A stretch of 35,479 bases of DNA from Formivibrio sp. (lineage in GTDB: Bacteria > Pseudomonadota > Gammaproteobacteria > Burkholderiales > Chitinibacteraceae). Below are positions 15,285 to 25,862 of the stretch, piece after piece (position 1 is the first letter of the stretch; each line of letters begins with the position of its first letter). The stretch covers positions 1 to 35,479 of the forward strand of contig JARLJJ010000550.1 of the NCBI GenBank assembly GCA_031291275.1, written 5' to 3'. The notes beneath the pieces were generated by a model, which worked only from the letters and a program-made list of their open reading frames with translations, ran no database searches and had not been told where the DNA came from. The position numbers and the translations under genes are program-made.

Positions 15285-16718
15285 TTAAGAATGCACACCG
15301 CGTTTTTCGCAGCCAAGTGCTGCCTCATGCATCGCTTCGGAAAGCGATGGGTGGGCGTGGATAATCCGAGCGATGTCTTCACTGGAAGCCTTGAATTCCA
15401 TGGCCACCACTGCCTCGGCAATCAACTCGGAAGCAAACGGGCCAATGATATGCACGCCCAGAATGCGATCGGTCTTGGCACAAGCCAACATCTTCACAAA
15501 ACCGCCGAGTTCTCCCAAACCCATGGCGCGGCCATTCGGACTGAACGGGAATTGGCCCTTCTTGTATTCGATACCTTCAGCCTTGAGTGCCTGTTCGGTC
15601 TTGCCGACCCAAGCAATTTCCGGACTGGTGTAAATCACGTAGGGAATACACTCGAAATCGAGATGCGGCTGCTGACCGGCAATTCGTTCAGCCACGGCGG
15701 AGCCTTCTTCACTGGCCTTGTGCGCCAGCATCGGTCCCGGCGCCACATCGCCCACTGCCCAGACATTGGGCAAGCTGGTCTGGCCAAAGGCATTGGTATC
15801 GATAAAGCCGCGGTCGGTCATGCGCAATTCAAGCCCATCACCAAGCACTCCTTCAACATTCGGCTGCCGGCCTACGCAAACGATCAGCTTGTCGAAAACA
15901 GAAGTGGTTTCCTTGCCTTCGGCATCGGTCCAAACCACTTTCACGTCCTTGCGACTGGTCTTGACCGACTGGATAGTGATACCAATCTGAATCTTCAAAC
16001 CCAGATCTCGGGTAAAGATGCGATTGGCCTCTCGCGCAACGGCTTCGTCCGCAGCCATCAGGAAGGTAGGCGCGGCTTCAAGCAGCGTCACATCCGAGCC
16101 GAGGCGCTTCCAGACCGAACCCATTTCAAGGCCAATTACGCCAGCGCCAATCACTCCCAGTCGCTTGGGAATCTCGGGGATTTCCAGTGCGCCGGTGTTG
16201 TCCAGAACCAGCTTGTTATCGATAGCGGCATGTACGAAATCGCGTGGCCGGGAACCCGTGGCCAGAATCACGTGACGGCTTTGCACCACTTCTTTTTTCT
16301 CGCCATCAGAGACTTCGACCTGCCACAGATCATTTTCGCGGCCAAGAATCTTGCCATGACCGTGCAAGCTGGCGACCTTGTTTTTCTTGAACAGGTAAGC
16401 AATGCCCTGGGTAAGCTTGGTAACAATGCCATCCTTGCGCGCCAGCATCTGGCCTACATCGAATTTCAACTCAGACACGGTGATTCCGTGTGCAGCAAAT
16501 TTGTGTTCAATCCGCTCGTAGTTTTCGGAAGATTCCAGCAATGCCTTTGATGGAATACAGCCAACATTCAGACAAGTCCCGCCCAGACTTGCTTCGCCAG
16601 CCTTGTTTTTGAATTCATCGATACAGCCAGTATTCAAACCCAATTGCGCCGCACGAATCGCAGCGACATACCCACCGGGGCCTGCACCAATCACCAATAC
16701 ATCAAACTGTTGAGACAT
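15285..16718 (-). CDS. lpdA: Dihydrolipoamide dehydrogenase (E3)
   Basis: A 477-residue FAD flavoprotein that reoxidises the dihydrolipoyl arm of SucB with NAD+. The FAD motif is GAGPGG (11-16), the redox disulfide is Cys49/Cys54 in GGTCLNVGCIPSK, the NAD Rossmann motif is VIGAGVIGLEMGSVW, and the C-terminal base pair is His456/Glu461 in HAHPSLSE. The frame extends 21 codons further upstream, but MSQQFDVLVIGAGPGG is the family N-terminus and the ATG at 16718 follows an AGGA site. It lies after sucB, so it is the E3 of 2-oxoglutarate dehydrogenase and may serve other complexes too. Confidence 0.96.
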   Translation of the reverse strand: MSQQFDVLVIGAGPGGYVAAIRAAQLGLNTGCIDEFKNKAGEASLGGTCLNVGCIPSKALLESSENYERIEHKFAAHGITVSELKFDVGQMLARKDGIVTKLTQGIAYLFKKNKVASLHGHGKILGRENDLWQVEVSDGEKKEVVQSRHVILATGSRPRDFVHAAIDNKLVLDNTGALEIPEIPKRLGVIGAGVIGLEMGSVWKRLGSDVTLLEAAPTFLMAADEAVAREANRIFTRDLGLKIQIGITIQSVKTSRKDVKVVWTDAEGKETTSVFDKLIVCVGRQPNVEGVLGDGLELRMTDRGFIDTNAFGQTSLPNVWAVGDVAPGPMLAHKASEEGSAVAERIAGQQPHLDFECIPYVIYTSPEIAWVGKTEQALKAEGIEYKKGQFPFSPNGRAMGLGELGGFVKMLACAKTDRILGVHIIGPFASELIAEAVVAMEFKASSEDIARIIHAHPSLSEAMHEAALGCEKRGVHS

Positions 16719-16730
16719 GTTTTTTATCCT

Positions 16731-16826
16731 GTGAGGTGTGAGGTGTGAGGGGTAATCCACACTCACCAAGTTGCTCATCAAGGGTCAGAAGCAAAGAGCA
16801 AGATCACCTCGCCCTTCACTCCTCAC
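16731..16826. repeat. Tandem GTGAGGT heptamers with an inverted partner
   Basis: Three heptamers, GTGAGGT-GTGAGGT-GTGAGGG (16731-16751), lie just before lpdA. The other side of the lpdA-sucB gap has the complementary-type run CACCTC..CCTCAC (16805-16826). The two could pair loosely in RNA. Function unknown; no gene lies in this 112-base gap. Confidence 0.4.
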
Positions 16827-16830
16827 TTCA

Positions 16831-18030
16831 TTACAGATCGAGAATCAAGCGCGCCGGATCTTCGATAGCTTCCTTGATCGCCACCAGAGAGAGCACAGCC
16901 TCGCGGCCATCAACCAAGCGGTGATCATAGGACTGGGCCAGGTACATCATCGGGCGGATCACGATCTGCCCATCTTCAACCACGGCACGATCCTTGATGC
17001 CATGCATGCCAAGAATCGCCGATTGCGGCGGGTTGATAATCGGCGTGGACATCATTGAGCCAAAAGAGCCTCCGTTAGAAATCGTATAGGTTCCGCCAGT
17101 CAACTCATGTACACCCAGTTTGCCGTCTTGAGCACGCTTGCCGAAGTCTGCAATCTGCTTTTCGATATCTGCCAAGCTCAACAGGTCGGCATTGCGAATG
17201 ATCGGCACCACCAAACCACGCGGGCTGCCTACCGCCACGCCGATATCATAGAAACCGTGATAGACGATATCGCTGCCATCAACAGAGGCATTGACCACGG
17301 GATACTTGCGCAGGGCATGGACCACGGCTTTGACAAAGAAAGACATGAAACCAAGACGCACGCCGTGTTCTTTTTCGAAGCGGTCACGGTATTTGTTGCG
17401 AAGTTCCGTTACCGGCTTCATGTTCACTTCATTGAAGGTAGTGAGCATGGCGTTTTCCGACTGCGATTGCAGCAAACGCTCAGCCACACGCAAACGCAAC
17501 CGGCTCATCGGCACACGTTGTTCCGGTCGATCACTCGTGCCCGTCTGCATCGCTGGCGCTGCAGCGGGTGCCGCTGGAGCAGCCGGCATGGCTGGAACGG
17601 CAGACTTCGCAGCGTGCGTGGCCACGTCTTCCTTGAGGATGCGACCGCCACGACCGCTACCCTGTACATCAGCAATATTGACGCCGGTTTCACTCGCCAG
17701 CTTCAAGGCAGCTGGCATTGCCAGCGAGCTTGGTGTTGATACCTCTGCGGCGGCAGTTGGTTGGCTGGTTTTTTCAGACACGGCAGCGACTGCATTGGTA
17801 TCAATCGTGGCAATCAGATCAAGGCTTTTAACCGTATCACCTTGATGATGCAGGATGGAAACCAGTACGCCGGCCTGCGGTGCCGGAATTTCCAGGACCA
17901 CCTTATCAGTTTCGATATCAATCAGATTCTCGTCGCGGGCAACCGCTTCACCAACCTTCTTTTTCCAGGCCAGTAAAGTAGCTTCAGCAACTGATTCCGG
18001 TAACTGCGGCACTTTCACTTCGATAATCAT
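16831..18030 (-). CDS. sucB: Dihydrolipoamide succinyltransferase (E2o)
   Basis: A 399-residue core enzyme of the 2-oxoglutarate dehydrogenase complex. One lipoyl domain (1-75) has the lipoylated Lys43 in IETDKVVLE. An Ala/Thr-rich linker follows, then the peripheral-subunit-binding domain (about 103-140: [13 protein letters not shown]), a second Ala/Pro linker, and the catalytic domain (about 165-399) with His370 and Asp374 in [12 protein letters not shown]. Domain number and length fit SucB rather than the pyruvate-complex E2, which often has more lipoyl domains. It lies between sucA and lpdA. Confidence 0.96.
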   Translation of the reverse strand: MIIEVKVPQLPESVAEATLLAWKKKVGEAVARDENLIDIETDKVVLEIPAPQAGVLVSILHHQGDTVKSLDLIATIDTNAVAAVSEKTSQPTAAAEVSTPSSLAMPAALKLASETGVNIADVQGSGRGGRILKEDVATHAAKSAVPAMPAAPAAPAAAPAMQTGTSDRPEQRVPMSRLRLRVAERLLQSQSENAMLTTFNEVNMKPVTELRNKYRDRFEKEHGVRLGFMSFFVKAVVHALRKYPVVNASVDGSDIVYHGFYDIGVAVGSPRGLVVPIIRNADLLSLADIEKQIADFGKRAQDGKLGVHELTGGTYTISNGGSFGSMMSTPIINPPQSAILGMHGIKDRAVVEDGQIVIRPMMYLAQSYDHRLVDGREAVLSLVAIKEAIEDPARLILDL

Positions 18031-18082
18031 GTGAATTTCTCCAGTTTTACTCTTGGTTATGTCGGGAGGCTGCAGTTCCCGG

Positions 18083-20893
18083 TTAAATATTCATAGCGTC
18101 GTCAAGGAATGCCTTGAGTTGTGCATTGTGCTTGCTCATGTAACCCACCGCTGGAGAGGCCGAAGATGGCCGGCCTGCATATAGCAATGTCTGGCGTGGG
18201 CTCAGGAAACTTTGCAAGCGATGCCATATCTGGTTACAGGCTCCTTGATTGCGCGGCTCTTCCTGCGCCCACATCAACTCGCGTGCATTGGGGTATTTTT
18301 CCATTTCCGCCTTGAGTTCATCGGTTGGGAACGGATAGAGCTGCTCCAGGCGCACAATGGCTATCTCTTTGACATCACGCTCCTTGCGCGCATTGTCCAG
18401 ATCGTAATAAACCTGCCCCGAACACAGAATCATCCGTTTGACCTTGCGCGCATCCGGTTCAACCGGATCACTGATCACGGAACGGAAACCACCTTTGGTA
18501 AAGTGATCCAGCGAGCTCATCGCAGCCTTGTGGCGCAACAATTTCTTGCTCATGATGATGATCAGTGGTTTGCGTACCGGCCGAAGCATCTGCCGACGCA
18601 ACACATGGAACATCTGCGCGGCTTCGGACAGCATGACTACCTGGATATTGTGCTCAGCACACATCTGCAGATAACGCTCGACACGTGCAGACGAATGTTC
18701 TGGACCTTGGCCATCGTAACCGTGCGGCAACATCATGGTCAGACCGCAGAGCCGGCCCCATTTGGCTTCGCCTGAAGTAATGAACTGGTCAATCACAACC
18801 TGTGCGCCATTGGCAAAATCGCCGAATTGCGCTTCCCAGATCACAAGTTCATCTGGTGCAGAAGTGGCATAACCATATTCAAAGGCCAGCACCGCTTCTT
18901 CGTTCAGAATCGAATCGATCACCAGGAAATTAGCTTGGTTGTCGGACAGATGCTGTAAAGGAATAAACGCACCTTGGTCCCATTTTTCCCGATTCTGGTC
19001 ATGCAACACAGCATGACGATGGGTAAAGGTACCGCGCCCTGAATCTTCGCCAGAAATACGTACCGGGTAACCTTCAGTCAACAAGGTAGCGTAAGCCAGA
19101 TGCTCTGCCATGCCCCAATCCACAGGCAGATTCCCGCGAACCATCTCGCAACGATCGGCCACGACCTTGTCTACGCTGGAACGAAGTTTGAAACCTTCCG
19201 GTACACGAGTGAATTTATCGGCCAAGCGCATCAGATCGGCCTGTGGAACCGCCGTATTGGCAGGGTGACGCCAGTGCGTGCCCGTAAAGCGGTTGAAATC
19301 AACGGCAAACATGCGCCGATACTCAGTCAGTGCAGTCTGTTCAACATGCTCGCCCCGATCCAGAGCCGCCCGATAGGCATCGATCATGGCATCCGCATCG
19401 GCACTCGTGACTGCATTTTCAGCAACCAATCGGTCGGCATATTTACGCCGCACGCCAGGATGCTGGGCAATCTTTTTGTACATCATCGGCTGTGTGATAA
19501 ACGGATCATCCGCCTCGTTATGGCCATAACGACGGAAGCACACCATATCCACGACCACATCCTTGCGGAATTTCATGCGGAATTCGAGTGCTGCCTGCAC
19601 TACCAGACACACCGCTTCAGGATCGTCGCCATTCACATGGAAAATCGGCGCTTCGATTATCTTGGCAATGTCGGTGCTGTAAATCGTCGAACGGGCATCA
19701 CGCAGATCCGAGGTGGTAAAGCCGATCTGGTTGTTGATCACAATATGCAGGGTACCGCCCGTGCGATAGCCCCGAGTCTGTGACAGGTTGAACGTGCCCT
19801 GATTGGTGCCCAGACCAATGAAAGCTGCGTCTCCGTGAATCAGGACAGCCATGACCTCGTTACCGTTGCGATCACCACGCCGTTGTTGGCGTGCACGCAC
19901 CGAGCCTTCGACCACCGGATTGACAATTTCCAGGTGCGAAGGATTGAAAGCGAGGTTAAGGTGGATCGGACCATTGTCAGTTGCAATGTCGGACGAGAAG
20001 CCCATGTGGTATTTCACGTCGCCGGAAGAGAGCTGGGTACTGGTTCGCCCTTCGAATTCGCTGAACAGATCGCGCGGCTGCTTGCCCAAAATATTGACCA
20101 GCATATTCAGGCGACCGCGGTGCGCCATGCCGATGACCAGTTCGTGCAAACCTTGCTCTGTGGCAGAATGAACCAGCCAATTCATCGCAGGAATCAGCGA
20201 ATCGCCCCCTTCCAGCGAGAAGCGTTTCTGACCTACATATTTCTTGTGCAGGTATTGTTCAAGCGTTTCTGCCGCAGTCACTTGTTTAAGGATGCTGAGT
20301 TTTTTGTCGAGCGGAAAATCCGGGGTGGAACAACGACTTTCAAACCAGTCCTGCACCCACTTTCGCTGGTCCGAATTGGTGATGTGCATGTATTCAATGC
20401 CGATATTGCCGCTATAGGTCTGCTTGAGGAAACCAAGCACCTTGGACAAGGTGGCGCGTTCCATGCCGGTAATGTTGGTCCCGAAAGTGACCGCCATGTC
20501 GGCATCGGTAAATCCATGCGTCGCCGGATCCAACTCGGGCAGCAGCGTCTGATCCATGCGCTGCAATGGATCGATTGCTGAATGTCGGCAGCCCAAAACA
20601 CGATAGGCAGAAATCAATCGCAATAGATTGATTTGTTTACGAGTTAAATCCGAAGTTTCTGCACGTTGTGGCGCAACGCGTGGTTGCTTTGCCAACTCAC
20701 GAAAGGACGCTTCGATGGGGGCACGTGGAATATCGCGACCGATATTCGATGTTGCTTGTTGCAGCTTGTCGAAATACTCGCGCCATTCCTGAGCTACCAG
20801 CGCAGGGTCGGTCAGGTATTGTTCGTAGAGTTCTTCTACGAAAGGCGCATTGCCGCCGAACAGGTATGAGTTCGTTTCAAAATCTTTCATCAT
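18083..20893 (-). CDS. sucA: 2-Oxoglutarate dehydrogenase E1
   Basis: A thiamine-diphosphate enzyme of 936 residues (E. coli SucA 933) that decarboxylates 2-oxoglutarate and passes succinyl to SucB. The N-terminal arm [19 protein letters not shown] binds the complex core. The cofactor site runs from [20 protein letters not shown] to the NNQIGFTTS loop, and the C-terminal part has [14 protein letters not shown] and [16 protein letters not shown]. Start choice is uncertain: a GTG at 20902 is in frame, but AAGGAG lies only 2 bases before it, so the ATG at 20893 (11 bases from that site) or 20890 is preferred. Confidence 0.95.
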   Translation of the reverse strand: MMKDFETNSYLFGGNAPFVEELYEQYLTDPALVAQEWREYFDKLQQATSNIGRDIPRAPIEASFRELAKQPRVAPQRAETSDLTRKQINLLRLISAYRVLGCRHSAIDPLQRMDQTLLPELDPATHGFTDADMAVTFGTNITGMERATLSKVLGFLKQTYSGNIGIEYMHITNSDQRKWVQDWFESRCSTPDFPLDKKLSILKQVTAAETLEQYLHKKYVGQKRFSLEGGDSLIPAMNWLVHSATEQGLHELVIGMAHRGRLNMLVNILGKQPRDLFSEFEGRTSTQLSSGDVKYHMGFSSDIATDNGPIHLNLAFNPSHLEIVNPVVEGSVRARQQRRGDRNGNEVMAVLIHGDAAFIGLGTNQGTFNLSQTRGYRTGGTLHIVINNQIGFTTSDLRDARSTIYSTDIAKIIEAPIFHVNGDDPEAVCLVVQAALEFRMKFRKDVVVDMVCFRRYGHNEADDPFITQPMMYKKIAQHPGVRRKYADRLVAENAVTSADADAMIDAYRAALDRGEHVEQTALTEYRRMFAVDFNRFTGTHWRHPANTAVPQADLMRLADKFTRVPEGFKLRSSVDKVVADRCEMVRGNLPVDWGMAEHLAYATLLTEGYPVRISGEDSGRGTFTHRHAVLHDQNREKWDQGAFIPLQHLSDNQANFLVIDSILNEEAVLAFEYGYATSAPDELVIWEAQFGDFANGAQVVIDQFITSGEAKWGRLCGLTMMLPHGYDGQGPEHSSARVERYLQMCAEHNIQVVMLSEAAQMFHVLRRQMLRPVRKPLIIIMSKKLLRHKAAMSSLDHFTKGGFRSVISDPVEPDARKVKRMILCSGQVYYDLDNARKERDVKEIAIVRLEQLYPFPTDELKAEMEKYPNARELMWAQEEPRNQGACNQIWHRLQSFLSPRQTLLYAGRPSSASPAVGYMSKHNAQLKAFLDDAMNI

Positions 20894-20935
20894 CGCCGTC
20901 ACCGCTCCTTGTATCTCCAGTTTTTATATGGGAAG

Positions 20936-20954
20936 CGCCCGGGGCTAGCGGGCG
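20936..20954. other. Small hairpin between gltA and sucA
   Basis: CGCCCG (20936-20941) pairs with CGGGCG (20949-20954) across a 7-base loop, in the 74-base gap after gltA. There is no T run in the minus direction. It could mark an mRNA processing or stabilising point; evidence is thin. Confidence 0.3.
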
Positions 20955-20967
20955 ATCCGGCGGATGT

Positions 20968-22263
20968 TTATTTGCGCTGATCAATCGGCATAAATGCACG
21001 GCGTTGTGCACCGGTATACAGCTGACGTGGCCGACCAATCTTTTGGTGTGGATCGGAAATCATTTCATTCCAGTGGCTGACCCAGCCCACTGTGCGAGCC
21101 ATGGCGAAAATAGCGGTAAACATCGACACAGGAATTCCCAACGCAGAAAGCACGATGCCCGAGTAGAAATCCACGTTCGGATACAACTTGCGTTCGATGA
21201 AATACGGATCTTCCAGCGCAATTTTTTCCAGCGCCATGGCCAGCTTGAATTGCGGATCGTCTTGCAAACCCAATTCATCCAAGACTTCGTAGCAGGTACG
21301 ACGCATGATGGATGCGCGTGGATCCATGTTTTTGTAAACGCGGTGACCGAAGCCCATCAGCTTGTGGGTCTTGGCTTTCACGCCTTCCATGAAGGCAGCC
21401 ACATTTGAAACATCACCAATTTCATCCAGCATCTTGAGCACAGCTTCATTGGCGCCGCCATGAGCCGGGCCCCACAAGCAGGCAATACCGGCAGCCACAC
21501 AGGCGAACGGGTTGGCACCAGAAGAACCGGCCAGACGCACGGTGGAGGTAGAAGCATTCTGTTCATGATCGGCATGCAGAATCATGATGCGATCCAGTGC
21601 GCGTTCCAGAACCGGGTTCGGCTCATAGGTCTCGCACGGGGTAGCAAACATCATGTGCATGAAGTTGGCGCTATAGGAAAGATCATTGCGCGGATACATG
21701 AATGGCAAACCATTGGTGTAGCGGTAACACATCGCCGCAATGGTTGGCATTTTTGAAATCAGCCGATATGCCGCGACAGAACGATCATTCTCTTTGGTGT
21801 AATCCATGCTGTCTTGATAGAACGCAGACAGTGCACCGGTGACGCCCACCATCATGGCCATTGGGTGAGAATCGCGACGGAAGCCTTTGAAGAACGCTGC
21901 CAGTTGTTCGTGCACCATGGTGTGGTGCGACACGATATAAACAAACTCTTTCTTTTGTTCACTCGTGGGCAACTCGCCATAGATCAGCAGATAACAAGTT
22001 TCGAGATAATCCGCGCCTTCCGCCAGCTCTTCAATCGGATAACCGCGGTAATACAGCTGACCAAGATCACCATCAATGAACGTAATCTTTGATTCACAAG
22101 AAGCGGTGGCCAAAAAACCTGGATCGAAGGTAAACATACCGGTTTTGGCAAAACTGCGAATATCGACTACATTCGGGCCAAGGGTACCGTCAAGTACCGG
22201 CAGATCAATCGCATCCTGTCCTTCGTTGTAGGTCAAAGTGACATTACGGTTTTTTTCTTCCAT
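20968..22263 (-). CDS. gltA: Citrate synthase (type II, hexameric)
   Basis: A 431-residue citrate synthase that condenses oxaloacetate with acetyl-CoA. Catalytic residues are His268 in [11 protein letters not shown], His307 in [14 protein letters not shown] and Asp365 in NVDFYSG. The N-terminal beta domain (about 1-60), with its [20 protein letters not shown] segment, is typical of the NADH-sensitive hexameric enzymes of Gram-negative bacteria. Nearby paralogues such as methylcitrate synthase are shorter. It lies between sdhE and sucA. Confidence 0.97.
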   Translation of the reverse strand: MEEKNRNVTLTYNEGQDAIDLPVLDGTLGPNVVDIRSFAKTGMFTFDPGFLATASCESKITFIDGDLGQLYYRGYPIEELAEGADYLETCYLLIYGELPTSEQKKEFVYIVSHHTMVHEQLAAFFKGFRRDSHPMAMMVGVTGALSAFYQDSMDYTKENDRSVAAYRLISKMPTIAAMCYRYTNGLPFMYPRNDLSYSANFMHMMFATPCETYEPNPVLERALDRIMILHADHEQNASTSTVRLAGSSGANPFACVAAGIACLWGPAHGGANEAVLKMLDEIGDVSNVAAFMEGVKAKTHKLMGFGHRVYKNMDPRASIMRRTCYEVLDELGLQDDPQFKLAMALEKIALEDPYFIERKLYPNVDFYSGIVLSALGIPVSMFTAIFAMARTVGWVSHWNEMISDPHQKIGRPRQLYTGAQRRAFMPIDQRK

Positions 22264-22308
22264 CGTCAGACTCCTAGGTATGGCTGCATCTCAGACAGCC
22301 GGTAATTT

Positions 22309-22566
22309 TTAAGCAATACGTCGAGTAGCGCGGATGCGTTCAATCATGGAGGCCAAACGTGTATCGGGACACACGGTTTTGCCATTCAGATATTCAAGAA
22401 AATCATTATCAGATACCAGCAAGAGATCGCGAAAAACCTCTTGCTCCTCTTCCTTCAAGGTGGGCAGCACATCACGGACAAAACCGGTCAGCTGCAGATC
22501 CAGCTCCAGTAAACCGCGACGCGAGCGCCAGACCATGCGCTTCAGTTCTACTTCATCCACCTGCAT
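22309..22566 (-). CDS. sdhE: Succinate dehydrogenase assembly factor SdhE
   Basis: An 85-residue cytoplasmic assembly factor that promotes covalent flavinylation of SdhA. The conserved RGLLELD motif (residues 17-23) contains the essential RGxxE element, and DNDFLEYLNGK is the second family mark. A longer in-frame ORF begins inside sdhB, but the ATG at 22566, 8 bases after the sdhB stop and with GAGGG upstream, gives the standard length. It sits between sdhB and gltA. Confidence 0.93.
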   Translation of the reverse strand: MQVDEVELKRMVWRSRRGLLELDLQLTGFVRDVLPTLKEEEQEVFRDLLLVSDNDFLEYLNGKTVCPDTRLASMIERIRATRRIA

Positions 22567-22574
22567 GCCCTCGC

Positions 22575-23276
22575 TCAGACAATCCGTTTGACCATCAAGT
22601 CTTTGATCTTGCCGATGGCCTTGGTCGGATTGAGTTCCTTCGGGCAAACATCCACGCAGTTCATGATGGTGTGACACCGGAACAACCGGTACGGATCTTC
22701 CAGATTGTCGAGCCGTTCGGCTGTCGCCTCGTCACGGGTATCCGCAATAAACCGGTATGCGGCCAAAAGACCAGCCGGACCCACAAACTTGTCAGGATTC
22801 CACCAGAACGACGGGCAAGCCGTGGAACAGCAGGCACAAAGAATGCACTCGTACAGACCGTCCAGCTCCTTGCGATCTTCCGGACTTTGCAAACGTTCAC
22901 GGTCTGGTCTGGGTCCTTCATTGATCAGGTACGGTTTGATCGAATGGTATTGCTTGAAAAACTGGGTCATATCCACGATCAGATCGCGGATGACCGGCAA
23001 ACCTGGCAAAGGACGAATGACTACCGGCTGCTTCAAATCCATCACATCGGTAATGCAGGCCAGGCCATTTTTGCCATTGATATTCATTGCATCCGAACCA
23101 CAGACACCTTCGCGGCAGGAACGGCGGAAAGACAAAGTATCGTCCACCGTTTTCAGGCGAACCAGCGCATCCAGCAATTTCTTGTCTGAAGGTTCTAGCT
23201 CAATCTGATAGTCCTGCATATAGGGTTTCTGATCGACATCAGGATTAAAGCGGTAAATCTGGAATTGCATTTTCAT
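22575..23276 (-). CDS. sdhB: Succinate dehydrogenase iron-sulfur subunit
   Basis: A 233-residue subunit with three iron-sulfur clusters that carries electrons from SdhA to quinone. The [2Fe-2S] site is Cys54, Cys59, Asp62 and Cys74 in SCREGVCGSD and LACIT; the aspartate ligand is the same as in E. coli SdhB. The [4Fe-4S] and [3Fe-4S] ligands are in ECILCACCSTACPSFWW (143-159) and CHTIMNCVDVCPK (about 201-213). GGAG lies 8 bases before the ATG. It is in the standard order sdhCDAB. Confidence 0.97.
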   Translation of the reverse strand: MKMQFQIYRFNPDVDQKPYMQDYQIELEPSDKKLLDALVRLKTVDDTLSFRRSCREGVCGSDAMNINGKNGLACITDVMDLKQPVVIRPLPGLPVIRDLIVDMTQFFKQYHSIKPYLINEGPRPDRERLQSPEDRKELDGLYECILCACCSTACPSFWWNPDKFVGPAGLLAAYRFIADTRDEATAERLDNLEDPYRLFRCHTIMNCVDVCPKELNPTKAIGKIKDLMVKRIV

Positions 23277-23291
23277 CTTGGTTTCTCCGCC

Positions 23292-25058
23292 TCAATACAC
23301 GCGTTTTTGCGGGGCAATGTATTCCACTGACAAGGGCTGGGTATGCACGGGCTTATAGGTAAGCTGACGTGCCTTGCCATCGTACAGGGTGTGTTTCATC
23401 CATTCGTCATCGTGGCGATCCGGGAAATCGTCATGGGCATGCGCACCGCGCGATTCCTTGCGTGCTTCGGCACAAACCAGGGTTGCCACGGCCACTTCAA
23501 TCAGATTGTCGAGTTCCAGCGCCTCGATACGAGCCGTATTGAAGACCCGAGACTTATCCTTGATCTGCGTGCGCTTGGCACGTTCGGCAATCGCCTTGAT
23601 TTCTTCCACGCCCTTGGCCATGTTTTCCGAATTGCGAAACACCCCTGCGCGCAACTGCACACATTTCTGCATATCCGCACGAACATCAGCCACTTCTTCA
23701 CCGCCGGTCTGTTTTTCCAGACGAGCCAGCCGGGCCAGGGAAAATTCAGCGGCATCGGCTGGCAGCGGTTTAAGTGTCGGACGTTCATTCTTGATGAAAT
23801 CGATCATGCTGTTACCGGCGGCCTTGCCGAATACCACCAAATCCAGCAGCGAATTAGTACCCAGCCGGTTGGCGCCATGCACCGAGGCACAGGCGCACTC
23901 ACCGGCGGCATAGAATCCATTTACGCGCTCTTCCGGATTACCGTTCTTTGGCGCGACCACCTCACCCTTGTAGTTGGTCGGGATGCCACCCATCTGGTAA
24001 TGGCAGGTAGGTACAACCGGAATCGGATCCTTGATTGGATCGACACCGGCGAACTTGATCGCAATTTCGCGGATACCCGGCAGTTTGCTCATGATCTTTT
24101 CAGGACCGATATGATCAAGTTTCAGCAGAACATGATCCTTGTCCTTACCGCAGCCCCGGCCTTCGAGGATTTCCAGCGCCATCGCTCGCGACACTACGTC
24201 ACGACTGGCCAGATCCTTGGCATTGGGCGCATAGCGCTCCATGAAACGTTCACCATTGCCGTTGAGCAGAATGCCGCCTTCGCCACGTACGCCTTCAGTA
24301 ATCAACACTCCGGCACCGGCCACACCGGTCGGGTGAAACTGCCAGAACTCCATGTCTTCAAGCGGAATGCCGGCACGAACCGACATGCCCAAACCATCGC
24401 CGGTATTGATGAAGGCATTAGTCGAAGCTGCAAAGATGCGCCCTGCCCCGCCCGTGGCAAACAATACCGCCTTGGCATGAATGATATTGACTTCGCCGGT
24501 TTCCATTTCCATGGCGGTCACCCCGACGACATCGCCTTCTTCGTCGCGAATCAGATCCAGCGCCAACCATTCGACAAAGAATTGCGTCTGGGCCCGCACA
24601 TTGCGCTGGTAGAGCGTATGCAGCATCGCATGGCCGGTACGATCCGCCGCCGCACAGGCGCGCTCAACCGGCGTTTTGCCGTTGTTGGCCATGTGACCAC
24701 CGAACGGTCGTTGATAGATCTTGCCGTTTTCCAGGCGATCGAACGGCATGCCGAAGTGTTCGAGTTCGACCACCACTTCCGGCGCCTGACGGCACATAAA
24801 TTCGATTGCATCCTGGTCACCCAGCCAGTCCGACCCTTTTACGGTGTCGTACATATGCCATTCCCACTTGTCTTCCTGCACATTGCCGAGTGAAGCGGAA
24901 ATACCGCCTTGCGCAGCCACCGTGTGCGAACGGGTGGGGAAAACCTTGGAAATCACGGCCGTCTTGAGACCAGCCTCAGAGAGTTGCAAAGCAGCGCGCA
25001 AACCAGCGCCGCCCGCGCCGACGATTACGGCATCGAATTTACGGACAGGAACAGTCAT
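23292..25058 (-). CDS. sdhA: Succinate dehydrogenase flavoprotein subunit
   Basis: A 588-residue catalytic subunit that oxidises succinate to fumarate (E. coli 588). The FAD motif [10 protein letters not shown] is at 14-23, covalent FAD is expected at His45 in [10 protein letters not shown], and substrate-site segments include [14 protein letters not shown]-type [10 protein letters not shown] and [18 protein letters not shown]. An in-frame upstream extension of 17 codons lies in sdhD; the ATG at 25058 overlaps the sdhD stop as ATGA and matches the family start. Membrane-associated on the cytoplasmic face with SdhB, C and D. Confidence 0.97.
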   Translation of the reverse strand: MTVPVRKFDAVIVGAGGAGLRAALQLSEAGLKTAVISKVFPTRSHTVAAQGGISASLGNVQEDKWEWHMYDTVKGSDWLGDQDAIEFMCRQAPEVVVELEHFGMPFDRLENGKIYQRPFGGHMANNGKTPVERACAAADRTGHAMLHTLYQRNVRAQTQFFVEWLALDLIRDEEGDVVGVTAMEMETGEVNIIHAKAVLFATGGAGRIFAASTNAFINTGDGLGMSVRAGIPLEDMEFWQFHPTGVAGAGVLITEGVRGEGGILLNGNGERFMERYAPNAKDLASRDVVSRAMALEILEGRGCGKDKDHVLLKLDHIGPEKIMSKLPGIREIAIKFAGVDPIKDPIPVVPTCHYQMGGIPTNYKGEVVAPKNGNPEERVNGFYAAGECACASVHGANRLGTNSLLDLVVFGKAAGNSMIDFIKNERPTLKPLPADAAEFSLARLARLEKQTGGEEVADVRADMQKCVQLRAGVFRNSENMAKGVEEIKAIAERAKRTQIKDKSRVFNTARIEALELDNLIEVAVATLVCAEARKESRGAHAHDDFPDRHDDEWMKHTLYDGKARQLTYKPVHTQPLSVEYIAPQKRVY

Positions 25059-25405
25059 TGCACACCCCACACCACTTTGATCATGTAAATCAGCGAACCC
25101 ACCAGCCACAACGCCGTCAATGTATGCATTGCAATGCGTACACCAGCCGGTTTGATGTAGTCCATCCAGATATCACGCATGCCAATCCAGGCATGCCACA
25201 GCAACGCCAGGATGGACAACGTGGTCAGTACCTTGACCCAAGAAAGTGAAAACAATGCCTTCCAGCCTTCAAAAGAAGCTCCCGTGGAAAACAGTAAAAA
25301 CGCAATCAAACCAGTTGCATACGCCAGAATAATCACTGCCGTGATGCGCTGCACCAACCAATCTCGCAACCCGAAATGTGCACCCGTCAAATGTCTGTTC
25401 ACCAT
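25055..25405 (-). CDS. sdhD: Succinate dehydrogenase membrane anchor subunit D
   Basis: A 116-residue inner-membrane subunit with three hydrophobic helices (about 18-40, 57-76 and 90-112). The segment [17 protein letters not shown] holds His71 and the quinone-site pair Asp82/Tyr83, in the same numbering as E. coli SdhD. Its start overlaps the end of sdhC by 7 bases and its stop overlaps the sdhA start by 4, so the sdhC-D-A block is tightly coupled. Confidence 0.94.
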   Translation of the reverse strand: MVNRHLTGAHFGLRDWLVQRITAVIILAYATGLIAFLLFSTGASFEGWKALFSLSWVKVLTTLSILALLWHAWIGMRDIWMDYIKPAGVRIAMHTLTALWLVGSLIYMIKVVWGVQ

Positions 25406-25773
25406 GTCAGCGCTCCAATCAGTACGGTCAACGTCAAGCTCACGACCAGCACTAGTTTTGCGCTCCGACGCGCAGCCGGCAGTTCAACACCTTGATGAAC
25501 GTCCATCAGCAAATAACGAACGCCAGCGCAAGCATGATGCAAAAATGCCCACAACACGCCAAGCAGGATGAGTTTGACCAACGGATGCGCAATAACAGTA
25601 CGGAACTCGCCATAGCGCTCAGCCGAAGAGAGTGATCCTTCCAGCGCATAGAGCAATAGTGGAATAACCACAAACATGGCCGCACCGCTGACACGATGCA
25701 GGATGGATATCACCCCAGGCAAGGGCAGACGTATCTGCCAAAGCGCAAGGTGTTTTGGGCGAGACGGATTCAT
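25399..25773 (-). CDS. sdhC: Succinate dehydrogenase cytochrome b556 subunit C
   Basis: A 124-residue inner-membrane subunit with three hydrophobic helices (about 28-46, 65-88 and 104-122). The quinone-site signature ISILHRVSG is at 22-30, and the haem b ligand is probably His80 in LHHACAGVRYLLMD. GGAG lies about 8 bases before the ATG. It is the first gene of the TCA operon and starts 89 bases after gntR on the same strand; that gap probably contains the promoter, but I could not fix a -35/-10 pair with confidence. Confidence 0.95.
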   Translation of the reverse strand: MNPSRPKHLALWQIRLPLPGVISILHRVSGAAMFVVIPLLLYALEGSLSSAERYGEFRTVIAHPLVKLILLGVLWAFLHHACAGVRYLLMDVHQGVELPAARRSAKLVLVVSLTLTVLIGALTW

Positions 25774-25862
25774 TCGTAAATCTCCATGTTGTTTGAAATT
25801 GCCCGTCTTGTTTGCGAGCTTTGGGTTTTATTTATAGAGCCAGACAACAAGCCCTGTTCCTA

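Noticed and set aside
15291..16550. A 419-codon plus-strand frame opposite lpdA
   Set aside because: It is an antisense shadow; lpdA has all catalytic motifs on the other strand.
23343..24893. A 516-codon plus-strand frame opposite sdhA
   Set aside because: It is a shadow of the conserved sdhA coding sequence, with no recognisable protein features.
25774..25862. A TATAAA box upstream of sdhC as a -10
   Set aside because: No acceptable -35 lies 16-18 bases upstream, so I did not annotate a promoter.
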